Shown here piece by piece: positions 8,743-16,728 of a stretch of DNA of 64,000 nt. Origin of the DNA: Phaeobacter italicus (GTDB lineage: Bacteria > Pseudomonadota > Alphaproteobacteria > Rhodobacterales > Rhodobacteraceae); assembly GCF_001258055.1 (NCBI RefSeq), contig NZ_CVRM01000035.1:1-64000 (forward strand). The letters are read 5' to 3'. The notes beneath the pieces were generated by a model. That model was not told where the DNA came from. It ran no database searches and saw only the letters and a program-made list of their open reading frames with translations. Every line of letters starts with the position of its first letter. Positions within the stretch are counted from its first letter, which is position 1. A program made the translations under genes and the position numbers.

Positions 8743-9858
8743 TTAGAGGACCTTGCGGTCATAGCGGTTGATCCGGAAGGCGGACAAGCCAAAACGGCTT
8801 TGTCCGTTGAGGATGAGATCGGCCAGAACCTGACCCACGATGGGGCCCATCTGAAAGCCATGGGCCGAAAAGCCAAAGGCATGGAAGGCGCGATCTGCAT
8901 TTTCGGCGGGGCCGATGACGGGGAGGTTGTCAGGCATATATGCCTCAAGCCCGGCCCACATGCGGTTGATGCTTGCCTGTCGCATGATCGGAAAGAAATC
9001 GGCAGTGGTGCGGGCGGCGCTCGCCAGTTTGGCATAGTCCAGACGCGTCTGGTTCTTGGCCCGATCTGCAAAGCCCTTGGCCCCACCGCCAATCAGAACC
9101 GTCCCGTTTTCAAACTGCTTGAAACTGAGCTGGCGGCTCACGGCCCCCACCACGGGAGAGGCGAAATGCGGCACACGGGTGGTGATCATCAGCATCGGGG
9201 CCGCATGGCTGAGAGGGACGTTGTCGCCGATCATCAGGGCAATGCGGTCGGCCCAGGCGCCTGCACAATTGACCACTGTGTCCGCTTCATAACGGTTGCG
9301 ACTGCCCTGAGCGAGCCAGCTGGAGCCGAGGCGGCGCAGGCTGATCAGCTCTTCGCCTTCGATGATGCGTGCCCCGTGGCGTTCAGCGGCGAGGCGAAAG
9401 GCAGAGGTGGCCTTGTAGGGGATGGCATAGCCGTCCAGTTCCGAGATCACGCCGCCGACGCAGGACGGGTTGACCTGAGGCAGCCGCTCTCTCAGTTCGG
9501 CCTGATCGATGATGCGTTCGTGGGTGTAGCCTTCGGCGTGCATCTTGGTCTCGCGCGTCCGCAGCGTGGCCATGTCCTGGTCATCTGCGGCGATATTGAT
9601 GATGCTTTGGCGGCGAAACCCCGTGTCGAGCCCAAGATCGTCATCCAGGGTCTGCCACATCTCCATCGAAGCCTTGGAAAGGGGGACTTCGGCCATGTCG
9701 CGCCCCAGAAGGCGGACACCGCCTGCGTTGACGCCAGAGGCATGGCGCGCAACATAATCCTTTTCGATCACCGTGACAGAGACGCCCTGGCGGGCCAGAT
9801 GATAGGCAGTGGCGCAGCCCTGAATGCCGCCACCGATAATCAGAACATCCGATTTCAT
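8743..9858 (-). CDS. FAD-dependent oxidoreductase, DAO/HcnC-like catalytic subunit
   Basis: A 371-residue DAO-family flavoprotein with an N-terminal dinucleotide fold (IIGGGIQGCATAYHLARQGVSVTVIEKD) and a C-terminal FAD contact (IGPAENADRAFHAFGFSAHGFQMGP). It matches the small catalytic subunit of hydrogen cyanide synthase (HcnC), opine oxidase (OoxB/NoxB) and the D-hydroxyproline dehydrogenase beta subunit. These enzymes oxidise the C-N bond of glycine, opines or cyclic imino acids. The start codon overlaps the stop of the alpha-like subunit by 4 bp (ATGA). With the two upstream genes it should form a heterotrimer that passes electrons from FAD through [2Fe-2S] centres to the respiratory chain. 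The substrate is not resolved. No hydroxyproline racemase or aldehyde dehydrogenase is nearby. Confidence 0.85.
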   Translation of the reverse strand: MKSDVLIIGGGIQGCATAYHLARQGVSVTVIEKDYVARHASGVNAGGVRLLGRDMAEVPLSKASMEMWQTLDDDLGLDTGFRRQSIINIAADDQDMATLRTRETKMHAEGYTHERIIDQAELRERLPQVNPSCVGGVISELDGYAIPYKATSAFRLAAERHGARIIEGEELISLRRLGSSWLAQGSRNRYEADTVVNCAGAWADRIALMIGDNVPLSHAAPMLMITTRVPHFASPVVGAVSRQLSFKQFENGTVLIGGGAKGFADRAKNQTRLDYAKLASAARTTADFFPIMRQASINRMWAGLEAYMPDNLPVIGPAENADRAFHAFGFSAHGFQMGPIVGQVLADLILNGQSRFGLSAFRINRYDRKVL

Positions 9859-11282
9859 TCCGGGGCCTCGTTTTGCTGCCTTGTGGGGAGTGCCTGCGTT
9901 GGGGTGACGTGGTCAAACCGGCTCAGCTCTTCCAGCGTCAGCAGGCGCTGCGGGCTGCGCAGTCGGTAATAGCCGGTGTCTTCGGCGCTATCGCCGCGCC
10001 AGTCGCTCAGCAGGCCCGCAACGATGTGGCCGCATTGGCGTCCCTGACAGGGCCCCATGCCACAGCGTGTGAGGGACTTCAGCGCGTTTGGATCACGGGC
10101 GCCAAGGTCAAAGCCCCTGCGCAGATCTCTGCGGGTCTGTTCTTCGCAGCGGCATACCAGCGTGTCGTCTTCCTGGGGCAGGCGCAGGGCCTCCGCAGGG
10201 CGGTAAAGCCGGTCGACAAAGGCGCGAAACGGGGCCATCGAGGCCAGTTCCGCAAGGGGGGATGCGGCCTCTGTGTCCCGCTGTGCGAGGGTGATCCGGT
10301 TCAGGCGATATAGACTGTTGAGAGCGGCCAGCTGCCCTGCGAGGCATGCACCGTCAGCCCCGATGATGCCCCCGCCATCACCGGCGACAGAGACATGCGG
10401 CACAGAAGACTGACCAAACGGGTCTGTCACCACCTGCCAGCACAGCTGCTGCGCATTCCACATATGATCCAGCTCCATCGCGCGGGTCATATTGAGGTTC
10501 GGTTGAACCCCATGGTGCAGAAACACGGTCTCAGCCGCGATGTCATGGGTCTTGCCCCCTGCATCAAACCGCAGCCCTTCGGCTGTTTCGCGGCCGAGCA
10601 CCTGCAGCTTGCTGGCAAAGCGAAAAACCGGAACGCCGGAGCGACGGATTTCGTTGAGAAGGCCGAGCCCCTTGGCCAGTTGCCGGGCCTGTTTCAGTGC
10701 GCGGGGCAAAAGAGGGGCGCTGGCGAGATAGTTGTCTTTGGGTGTGGTATCCACGACGGCGGCAATCGGCACACCAAGGCGCAGATATTGCGCAACGATC
10801 AGATACAACAGCGGGCCAGAGCCTGCAAAAACTGCGCCATCGGCCACGGTTGCATCGGATTTCAGCATCACCTGGGTCGCACCTGCGGTCATCACCCCCG
10901 GCAAGGTCCAGCCGGGGATGGGCATCGGGCGCTCCATCGCACCGGGACAGAGCAGCATCTCGCGGCAGTGCAGCTCATGGGTGCTGTGATCCTGCGAAAA
11001 CAGGATACGGCCATCATCGCCCAGGTGCCAGGCGTCTGCCCCGCTAAGATGGGTCACGTCGGCCTTCTCGAACCGCGCAATGAGATCAGCCCCTTTCGTG
11101 TAGTCGGGGCCGAGGACGGAGGCATCGGGCAGGGGGCTTTGGCTGGCAGAGCGATAGATCTGCCCACCGGCCCGCTGCCCGCGGTCCAGAACGGCGATCC
11201 GCAGGCCGCGTTCGGCAAGGGTGAGAGCGGCGGACATGCCGGCGGGGCCCGCCCCTACGATGGCGCAGTCAAAGCTCTGCAT
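9855..11282 (-). CDS. NAD(P)/FAD-dependent oxidoreductase, HcnB/OoxA-like subunit with [2Fe-2S] domain
   Basis: A 475-residue protein. Residues 1-380 form a pyridine-nucleotide-disulphide-type FAD fold (CAIVGAGPAGMSAALTLAERG at the N-terminus, VAGDGGGIIGADGA for the second FAD contact). The C-terminal 100 residues carry a BFD-like [2Fe-2S] site, with CRC near 385 and CGMGPCQGRQCG about 35 residues later. This architecture is that of HcnB, OoxA and the D-hydroxyproline dehydrogenase alpha subunit. I prefer ATG 11282 over the in-frame ATG 11303, because it gives a normal N-terminus and only a 14-bp overlap with the upstream gene. It should relay electrons between the catalytic DAO subunit and the small ferredoxin-like subunit. 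Confidence 0.86.
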   Translation of the reverse strand: MQSFDCAIVGAGPAGMSAALTLAERGLRIAVLDRGQRAGGQIYRSASQSPLPDASVLGPDYTKGADLIARFEKADVTHLSGADAWHLGDDGRILFSQDHSTHELHCREMLLCPGAMERPMPIPGWTLPGVMTAGATQVMLKSDATVADGAVFAGSGPLLYLIVAQYLRLGVPIAAVVDTTPKDNYLASAPLLPRALKQARQLAKGLGLLNEIRRSGVPVFRFASKLQVLGRETAEGLRFDAGGKTHDIAAETVFLHHGVQPNLNMTRAMELDHMWNAQQLCWQVVTDPFGQSSVPHVSVAGDGGGIIGADGACLAGQLAALNSLYRLNRITLAQRDTEAASPLAELASMAPFRAFVDRLYRPAEALRLPQEDDTLVCRCEEQTRRDLRRGFDLGARDPNALKSLTRCGMGPCQGRQCGHIVAGLLSDWRGDSAEDTGYYRLRSPQRLLTLEELSRFDHVTPTQALPTRQQNEAPE

Positions 11283-11580
11283 CGGTGATCCTGCTGTCTT
11301 CAAGAATGGTCTGGGTGTTGATCGTCATGCCGGGCTCGACCTGACGCAGGCAGGCCTGCTGGTTGGGCACGCCGTTGATTTCCATCATGCATTCGAAACA
11401 GACCCCCATCGCACAATAGGCACTGCGCGGTGCACCGGAGAGGGCGGCCCTGCGGGTGATCGGCTGACCGGCAAGGGCAATCGCAGACCAGACGGATTGG
11501 CCCGCAGGGACGGTGATCTGCTGGCCGTTGAGTGTCAGGGTGACATCATCCGCCCCATCCGGGCGTAGGGATCTGAACAT
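11269..11580 (-). CDS. (2Fe-2S)-binding protein, HcnA/OoxC-like subunit
   Basis: A 103-residue protein with a plant-type [2Fe-2S] cluster motif, CAMGVCFECMMEINGVPNQQAC (C-x4-C-x2-C-x11-C). It matches the small subunit of the HcnABC, opine-oxidase and hydroxyproline-dehydrogenase trimers. An AAAGGAG ribosome site fits ATG 11580 (MFRSLRP), so the longer frame from 11604 is not used. It heads the operon of three flavoenzyme subunits and RidA. A terminator hairpin at 11626-11660 separates it from the TRAP genes, so transcription may start afresh here or continue as partial read-through. Confidence 0.85.
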   Translation of the reverse strand: MFRSLRPDGADDVTLTLNGQQITVPAGQSVWSAIALAGQPITRRAALSGAPRSAYCAMGVCFECMMEINGVPNQQACLRQVEPGMTINTQTILEDSRITDAEL

Positions 11581-11625
11581 CTCTGTGGCTCCTTTGAGGG
11601 GCAAGAGAGGAAAATGAATTGGGGA

Positions 11626-11660
11626 GAAAAGGAAAGGCGCGGGGAGGTGCGCGCCTTTCC
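11626..11660 (-). terminator. intrinsic terminator after the TRAP binding-protein gene
   Basis: An 11-bp perfect stem (GGAAAGGCGCG pairing with CGCGCCTTTCC, 8-nt loop) is followed on the minus strand by TTTTC. It lies 17 bp beyond the stop codon of the DctP-like gene and 46 bp before the start of the [2Fe-2S] subunit. It would uncouple or attenuate the enzyme genes relative to the transporter. Confidence 0.75.
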
Positions 11661-11676
11661 GTCAGGATTGCAGCGG

Positions 11677-12669
11677 TTACTCTGCAATCTTGTCGAGGAT
11701 GGCCTGACCCCAGTCAGCGCCGACATCTTCCAGAACCTGCGGCCAGACCTGCGCGCGCACGTGCTCTGCCGTGGCGGCGAGTTCGGCGTCGCTCAGCGAC
11801 ACGATGGTGGCGCCATTGTCTGCAAGCTTTTGTTCAAAGGCGCCCTGATCTGCCTCGGCGGTTTCCCAACGCTTGGCTTCAAACGCCACTGCACCCTGTT
11901 CCAGTGCTGCGCGATCCGCATCAGACAGCTCGGCCAAGGTGCCGGAGTTGATGATCATGTACCAGACTTCAAAGTGGGTGTTCACGGGCACATAGGTGGT
12001 GGTCACATCGCGGAAGGAGGCATAGTAGCCTTCGGCGCCAGAGCCGACCACGCCGTCAACCACACCGGTCTGCACTGCGGTGAAGGCCTCGGAGAAGGGG
12101 ATCGGAGAGGAGATATAGCCAAGCGCATCCGCTGTCAGCTGGAAGCTCTTGATGCCGGGGACGCGCACCTTGATCCCCTTGGCAGAGGTCGGATTGCCAG
12201 GATCAACCGCTTCGGTGTTCAACGCAACGCCGCCAAAATACACCGGATAGGCCGCCAGCATTGTGATGTCCTGCTTGGCATACAGCTCTTTCATCGCGTC
12301 ATAGATGGCGCCGCCGGGGCCGTAGATCTTCTTGGCTTCGGCCCAGTTCGCGGCCACATAAGGGAAGGCAGAGATCTGCATCCGGCGATCAACGGCCGTT
12401 GCGGCGGGTTGAACGGCCATGTCGATTGCACCAACAGAGATGCGTTCCTGCACCGATGTATAGTCGCCAAGCGCAGAGGCCGGGAACAGGTTCAGCTCCA
12501 GCGAGCCATTGGTCGCGGCCGACAGATCCTCAGCAAAGGCACGCAGTTCGTTGTCGATTGTCGCACCCTGCGGACGGATGTGGCTGATCTTCAGTGTGTC
12601 TGCCATCGCGAGGCCCGCGGTTGCGATCATGGCCGCTGCCATGCAGGTGGACTTCAGAAAGGTCTTCAT
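11677..12669 (-). CDS. TRAP transporter substrate-binding protein (DctP family)
   Basis: A 330-residue periplasmic protein with a clear signal peptide (MKTFLKST then a hydrophobic stretch ending AMA-DTLKIS). The mature part has the DctP fold features: ISHIRPQGATIDNE, GVALNTEAVDPG, KGIKVRVPGIKSFQ (the conserved Arg that salt-bridges a substrate carboxylate) and VVGSGAEGYYASFRDV. The conserved Arg suggests a carboxylate ligand. A GAGGAAA ribosome site precedes ATG 12669. It follows dctM-like and dctQ-like genes and comes just before the HcnABC-like flavoenzyme genes. The transporter therefore probably imports the amino or imino acid that the enzyme oxidises. Confidence 0.9.
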   Translation of the reverse strand: MKTFLKSTCMAAAMIATAGLAMADTLKISHIRPQGATIDNELRAFAEDLSAATNGSLELNLFPASALGDYTSVQERISVGAIDMAVQPAATAVDRRMQISAFPYVAANWAEAKKIYGPGGAIYDAMKELYAKQDITMLAAYPVYFGGVALNTEAVDPGNPTSAKGIKVRVPGIKSFQLTADALGYISSPIPFSEAFTAVQTGVVDGVVGSGAEGYYASFRDVTTTYVPVNTHFEVWYMIINSGTLAELSDADRAALEQGAVAFEAKRWETAEADQGAFEQKLADNGATIVSLSDAELAATAEHVRAQVWPQVLEDVGADWGQAILDKIAE

Positions 12670-12723
12670 TGTGGTTTCCTCTGTTGGTGGTTTGGTTGTT
12701 GTGAAGGGAGAGGCTGGCGGGTC

Positions 12724-14022
12724 TCAGTAGCCAAAGACACGCGGCAGCCAGAGCGACAGGTCCGGCCAGAAGCTGGTCAGAAAGACCACTGGCAGATAGC
12801 CAAGCAGGATCAGCGTCATGGCTGGGCGGATCACCTTTGTCACCGGCACCTGACCGACGCGGGCGCCGAGATACAGGATCGATGCATAAGGCGGGGTGAC
12901 GCCACCCATGGCGGTGTTGACGCCCATGATTGCGGCGAACTGGATCGGGCTCACGCCGATGGCCTGCATCAGTGGCAACAACAGCGGGGCGATCAGAATG
13001 ATGGCCGTCACGTCGTTCACCACCATGCCGACAAGGAACAATAGAATGTTGATGAGGATCAGCAGCAGCGCCTTGTTCTCGGTGATGGAGAAGATGCCTT
13101 CGACAATGGCCTGCGGCACGCTTTCCAGCACGAACATCTGGCTGAGGATCATCGAGAACAGGATCATCAGCATGATCGCCCCCACAGAGGTCGCCGCCTC
13201 ACGACCCGCGCCAAGGAAGGTGCGCAGATCAAGACCCTTGTAGATCAGAAAGCCCACTGGCACGGCATAGATCACGGCCACGGCTGCGGCTTCGGTGGGG
13301 GTCATGATGCCGCCATAGATGCCGCCCAGAATGATTACAGGCATCAGCAGAGCCGGGGTGGCCTTCAGCCCGCGGCTGGTCGCCTCGGCGACAAAGGCTG
13401 CACCCTTCGGCGGGTCGTTCAGCTGCAGCGGGAACTTGCGCGCCATGCGGATGTTGACCACGGAAAAGCTGGCCATGATGAGAAGGCCCGGGCCAAGCGT
13501 GGCGAGAAAACAGGCCAGGATCGACGTGTCTGTGACCCAGCCATAAACAATCATGGTGACAGAGGGCGGGATCAGCAGGCCAAGAAGAGAGGCATTGGCA
13601 ATCAGCGCAGTTGCGTATTCACGAGGATAGCCCTGTTTCTCCATTTCGGGGATCAGCAGCGGGCCGATTGCCGCCACACCGGTCAGGCCAGAGCCCGAAA
13701 TCGCACCAATCAGCGCACAGGACACGGTTGCAACCACGCCCAGGCCGCCGCGCAGGTGACCGATGAAGATATTGACGAAGTTCAGAAGACTGGCCGCAAT
13801 GCCCGACACAGACATGATCGTCCCTGCCAGCACGAACAGCGGGATCGCCAGCAGGACGGGATTGCCCAATTGCTGAAAACCCCAGAGCATATTGCCCTTC
13901 ATGACCACGTCGCCGACGAAATACATCACCATCAGGCCAGCGCCGAAACAGTAGGGCAGCGGCACGCCAAGCGTCAGAAGAACGACCAGCACAAATACCG
14001 CGAGAAGCGCAATCTCGATCAT
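12724..14022 (-). CDS. TRAP transporter large permease (DctM family)
   Basis: A 432-residue inner-membrane protein with about 12 helices. It carries the DctM family motifs GVPLPYCFGAGLMVMYF, GAISGSGLTGVAAIGPLLIPEMEKQGYPREYA and LLGLLIPPSVTMIVYGW. It forms the sodium-coupled channel of a DctPQM system. ATG 14022 lies 1 bp after the stop codon of the small permease, which fixes the start; the frame extends further upstream but only inside that gene. A run MLMILFSMILSQMFV in the C-terminal half is one of the helices. Binding protein and both permeases are on one transcript. Confidence 0.92.
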   Translation of the reverse strand: MIEIALLAVFVLVVLLTLGVPLPYCFGAGLMVMYFVGDVVMKGNMLWGFQQLGNPVLLAIPLFVLAGTIMSVSGIAASLLNFVNIFIGHLRGGLGVVATVSCALIGAISGSGLTGVAAIGPLLIPEMEKQGYPREYATALIANASLLGLLIPPSVTMIVYGWVTDTSILACFLATLGPGLLIMASFSVVNIRMARKFPLQLNDPPKGAAFVAEATSRGLKATPALLMPVIILGGIYGGIMTPTEAAAVAVIYAVPVGFLIYKGLDLRTFLGAGREAATSVGAIMLMILFSMILSQMFVLESVPQAIVEGIFSITENKALLLILINILLFLVGMVVNDVTAIILIAPLLLPLMQAIGVSPIQFAAIMGVNTAMGGVTPPYASILYLGARVGQVPVTKVIRPAMTLILLGYLPVVFLTSFWPDLSLWLPRVFGY

Positions 14023-14023
14023 C

Positions 14024-14518
14024 TCAGAGTTCCTTTGGGGTAGAGGTGTTGGCCGCAATCGGCGACAGGAGGGCGCGGATGTGCTGCACCAGCTGCAAGG
14101 CGGTAAAGATCATCATCAGGGCCATGCCGATGAACAGTGCGGCATCCACGTAAAAGGTCGGCAGATAGAGCGTCGGGCTCTCGCGCCAGACCCGCTGGGA
14201 GTATTTCCAGAAATCCCACGCCCAAGATGTCAGCCACAGGCCAACGGCCAGGCTGATGACTTCGCCGATGACCGCCAGAACCTGATGCTGACGCTCGCTC
14301 GACAGAAAGATCTCCAGCACATTGGCGCGAATATGCGTGTTCTCGCGAGAGGCGTTCACCGCCCCCAGCATGTACAGCCACAGCGTCGGGTAAAGCAGGC
14401 TTTCCTCGAGCCCCATGACCGGGATTTCCAGCACGTAGCGGGTGATCACCTGGACGAACTGACCCAGTGCGACCAGACATATCAGCACGGTTAGCAGGAT
14501 ACTGAAGGCACGGGTCAT
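14024..14518 (-). CDS. TRAP transporter small permease (DctQ family)
   Basis: A 164-residue membrane protein with four predicted helices and the DctQ signature RYVLEIPVMGLEESLLYPTLWLYMLGA. It pairs with the DctM-like channel at 12724-14022. I chose ATG 14518 (MTRAFSILLT) because a GGAGGGGA ribosome site lies just before it; the open frame continues to 14566 without family support. It is the first gene of the leftward transporter operon and is divergent from the LysR gene at 14676. The intervening 157 bp hold the half-site TAAGTCAAA that recurs at the second LysR promoter. Confidence 0.88.
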   Translation of the reverse strand: MTRAFSILLTVLICLVALGQFVQVITRYVLEIPVMGLEESLLYPTLWLYMLGAVNASRENTHIRANVLEIFLSSERQHQVLAVIGEVISLAVGLWLTSWAWDFWKYSQRVWRESPTLYLPTFYVDAALFIGMALMMIFTALQLVQHIRALLSPIAANTSTPKEL

Positions 14519-14597
14519 CTTCCCCTCCCATGTGTTGAGTGCAGGCCAGCTCTGCAGGCACTGCATTGGTGGGGCGACCCTCGCGATCGGAACGTAT

Positions 14598-14606
14598 TAA
14601 GTCAAA
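14598..14606. promoter_or_regulatory. candidate LysR half-site TAAGTCAAA (left copy)
   Basis: This 9-mer lies in the AT-rich divergent promoter between the DctQ gene and the first LysR gene, within a TTAA-rich stretch (14597-14623). The same 9-mer occurs in the promoter of the paralogous LysR gene at 16613-16621. The recurrence at the two equivalent places of the mirror locus is the only evidence for function. Confidence 0.45.
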
Positions 14607-14675
14607 GCGATTAAATTGATTAACGAATAGATTTTTGTTATGGGGTTGGGAAATGCCCAAGGATATCAATGCACC

Positions 14676-15605
14676 ATGAATCTCAGCATCCGCCAACTTC
14701 AGGCCTTTCGCGAAGTGATGCGCAGCGGATCAGTCTCTGAGGCCGCCCGGATTTTGGGCCGGACTCAGCCCGCAATCAGCGCCCTTATCGCCAATCTGGA
14801 GGCAGAGCTGGAGATCGCGCTGTTTCTGCGGCAGCGGGGCAAGATGGTCCCAACGCCCGAAGCGCAGTATTTCCTCGGCGAGGCAGAGGCCATCCTTGAG
14901 CGACTGAGCCTGTCAACGCGCACCATGCGGGAAATCGGCGCGCTGACGAAGGGCCGGCTGAACATCGCCTGCATGCCTGCCGCGGCAAACCTGCTGATGC
15001 CGCAGTTGTTGGGGGAATTCCTGCAGGACAAACCGGATGTGCGCGCCTCGCTGATGATGCGGGCCTCGCCGGTGATCGAGGAATGGGTGGCCTCCCAGCA
15101 ATATGACATCGGTCTCGGCGAGACCCCCAAACCATCTGCAGCGATCCGGACGGTGGATTTTCGGATGGAATGCGTCTGCGCCCTGCCAGCAGGCGATCCG
15201 CTGGCGGCCAAGGACCAGATCGAAGCGCGCGATCTGTCGGGCAAACCGATGGCTGCGCTGCAGGAAGGCCACCCCAACCTGATAGCGACACTTGCGGCCT
15301 TTGATCAGCAGAAATCCCGGTTTGAGCACCGGTTTGAGCTGCGCACCTTTCATCCTGCCCTGACCCTGGTAGAGCGCGACCTTTGCTATTGCATCTGCGA
15401 TCCGATCACTGCGGCGGGCTATCTCAATATCGCGCCCGGCCCCCGTCCGGTGGTGTTCCGGCCCTTTGCGCCGAATGTGATGCTTGATATCTCGATCATG
15501 CAACCGGCACACCGCCCGCCCTCTGCCTTGGCGGAAGAGTTTGTGAAACGGCTCAGTCAGGCGCTGGATGGTGTGGGGACGCTGTTGGCTGCTGATGCAT
15601 CCTGA
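14676..15605 (+). CDS. LysR-family transcriptional regulator (left paralogue)
   Basis: A 309-residue LysR regulator. The N-terminal winged helix-turn-helix reads LQAFREVMRSGSVSEAARILGRTQPAISALIANLE, and the effector domain follows from about residue 90. ATG 14676 (MNLSIRQLQ) aligns with the family start; an upstream in-frame ATG at 14640 would add 12 unlikely residues. It is divergent from the DctQMP-flavoenzyme genes and so probably controls them. Its stop codon is only 2 bp from the stop of an oppositely oriented LysR gene of clearly similar sequence (shared GRTQPA-S, VP-PEAQY and EILDR/EAILER segments). The two are therefore paralogues arranged tail to tail. Confidence 0.9.
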   Translation: MNLSIRQLQAFREVMRSGSVSEAARILGRTQPAISALIANLEAELEIALFLRQRGKMVPTPEAQYFLGEAEAILERLSLSTRTMREIGALTKGRLNIACMPAAANLLMPQLLGEFLQDKPDVRASLMMRASPVIEEWVASQQYDIGLGETPKPSAAIRTVDFRMECVCALPAGDPLAAKDQIEARDLSGKPMAALQEGHPNLIATLAAFDQQKSRFEHRFELRTFHPALTLVERDLCYCICDPITAAGYLNIAPGPRPVVFRPFAPNVMLDISIMQPAHRPPSALAEEFVKRLSQALDGVGTLLAADAS

Positions 15606-15607
15606 CC

Positions 15608-16573
15608 CTAGGGGGCAGTCTCTTCGCTGTCATCCGCCGTCATCTGCGGATTGGCCCCCAGTTGATGCAACAGTCCCATGACCTCTTCCTGCCAGCCGAT
15701 CTTGAGCCGCGATGCCAGCTGTGACAGAGGCCGGAAAATGGGAGAGACGATGGTGTATTCGTAGCGAAACCCATGCGCCATTCTGCGAAACACGACCTGA
15801 CCACCGGTCATGCTGATCTCTTGCTCTGTAACGGCGGTCAGCGGGTCCACAACCGACAGGCAGCGCCCGGCGCTGATGAAGGGCATCATCGGCAGGAAGA
15901 ACTGGCTGTCCAGAACGACATTGGCTTGTGCGCCCACCGCCTGCAACTGGGCCACGGTCTGTTTGTGGCTGATATGGGTGCTTTGCAAAAGCCCAAGCGG
16001 AACCCCGTCGAGATCCTCCCAGTCCGTTGTCTCTTTGGCGGCAAGGGGATGGTCGTGGGGCATTGCGCAGTAACAATCCGCCGAAATCGTCTCCTGGCGG
16101 AACGTCCCACGCGAAGGGGCCCGCCCGATCATATCTGCGAAACCGAAATCAATGCCCTGGGTCGCGGCCAGTTCCCGGATCTGGGGGGAGGTCCGCGACG
16201 ACAATGAGACGTGGATTTCCGGGTTGTCCCCGACACTGCGGCTGACAAAGCGGGGAAACAAAAAGGTGGACGGCCCCGGCATGCAGGCAAGGTTGAGACT
16301 GCCGCGTTGTCCTGCCTGCAGGCTCTTCATTGTGCCGGTCACGCTGTTCACCCGGTCCAGGATCTCACGGGTTTCGGCATAGAGATACTGCGCCTCAGGC
16401 ACCGGAACCAATTGTCTGCCACGCCGCTCAAACAATTGGAGGCCAAGGGTTTCTTCAAGGGACCGGATCGCCAGGCTGACCGCTGGCTGGGTGCGGCCCA
16501 GCTTTTCTGCCGCCTCCGACAAAGAGGCAGAGCTCATCACGGCACGAAAGGCGGTCATCTGAGACAGGTTCAT
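15608..16573 (-). CDS. LysR-family transcriptional regulator (right paralogue)
   Basis: A 321-residue LysR protein with the helix-turn-helix MTAFRAVMSSASLSEAAEKLGRTQPAVSLAIRSLE and a substrate-binding effector domain. The start at 16573 is supported by a GGAGG site (in CAACAGGAGGCCAC) 5 bp upstream; the frame is open to 16609 but without a site. It is divergent from the TAXI transporter operon beginning at 16729 and is its probable regulator. It resembles the LysR encoded at 14676-15605, so duplication of a regulator appears to have accompanied assembly of the two transport-and-oxidation arms. Confidence 0.9.
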   Translation of the reverse strand: MNLSQMTAFRAVMSSASLSEAAEKLGRTQPAVSLAIRSLEETLGLQLFERRGRQLVPVPEAQYLYAETREILDRVNSVTGTMKSLQAGQRGSLNLACMPGPSTFLFPRFVSRSVGDNPEIHVSLSSRTSPQIRELAATQGIDFGFADMIGRAPSRGTFRQETISADCYCAMPHDHPLAAKETTDWEDLDGVPLGLLQSTHISHKQTVAQLQAVGAQANVVLDSQFFLPMMPFISAGRCLSVVDPLTAVTEQEISMTGGQVVFRRMAHGFRYEYTIVSPIFRPLSQLASRLKIGWQEEVMGLLHQLGANPQMTADDSEETAP

Positions 16574-16612
16574 GTGGCCTCCTGTTGGTGGGAAAAATCC
16601 CATCTTCATTCA

Positions 16613-16630
16613 TAAGTCAAACTTTGCTTA
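16613..16630. promoter_or_regulatory. candidate LysR operator, imperfect palindrome
   Basis: TAAGTCAAACTTTGCTTA is an imperfect inverted repeat in the 155-bp promoter between the right LysR gene and the TAXI gene. Its first 9 bases equal the half-site at 14598-14606. A palindrome of this length close to a divergent LysR gene is typical of a regulator recognition site. Confidence 0.5.
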
Positions 16631-16728
16631 AGTGAAGATATTAAAATTTGTATTTATCCAACCTCTATCCCATGATTAGGCGATAACGTGCCGGTGCACC
16701 AAGACCGGCCAACCAACAGGAGAGTTCA

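Noticed and set aside
8224-9969. A 581-codon open frame on the plus strand
   Set aside because: It lies antisense to the RidA and DAO genes, whose families are clear. GC-rich codon bias leaves long open frames opposite real genes.
8383-11580. True hydrogen cyanide synthase (hcnABC)
   Set aside because: The subunits match the family, but the same three-subunit layout serves opine and hydroxyproline dehydrogenases. RidA and a TRAP importer favour an amino/imino-acid dehydrogenase, so I did not assign hcn symbols.
11614-13044. A 476-codon plus-strand frame
   Set aside because: It is antisense to the DctP- and DctM-like genes; its sequence is Gly/His/Arg/Cys-rich with no family resemblance.
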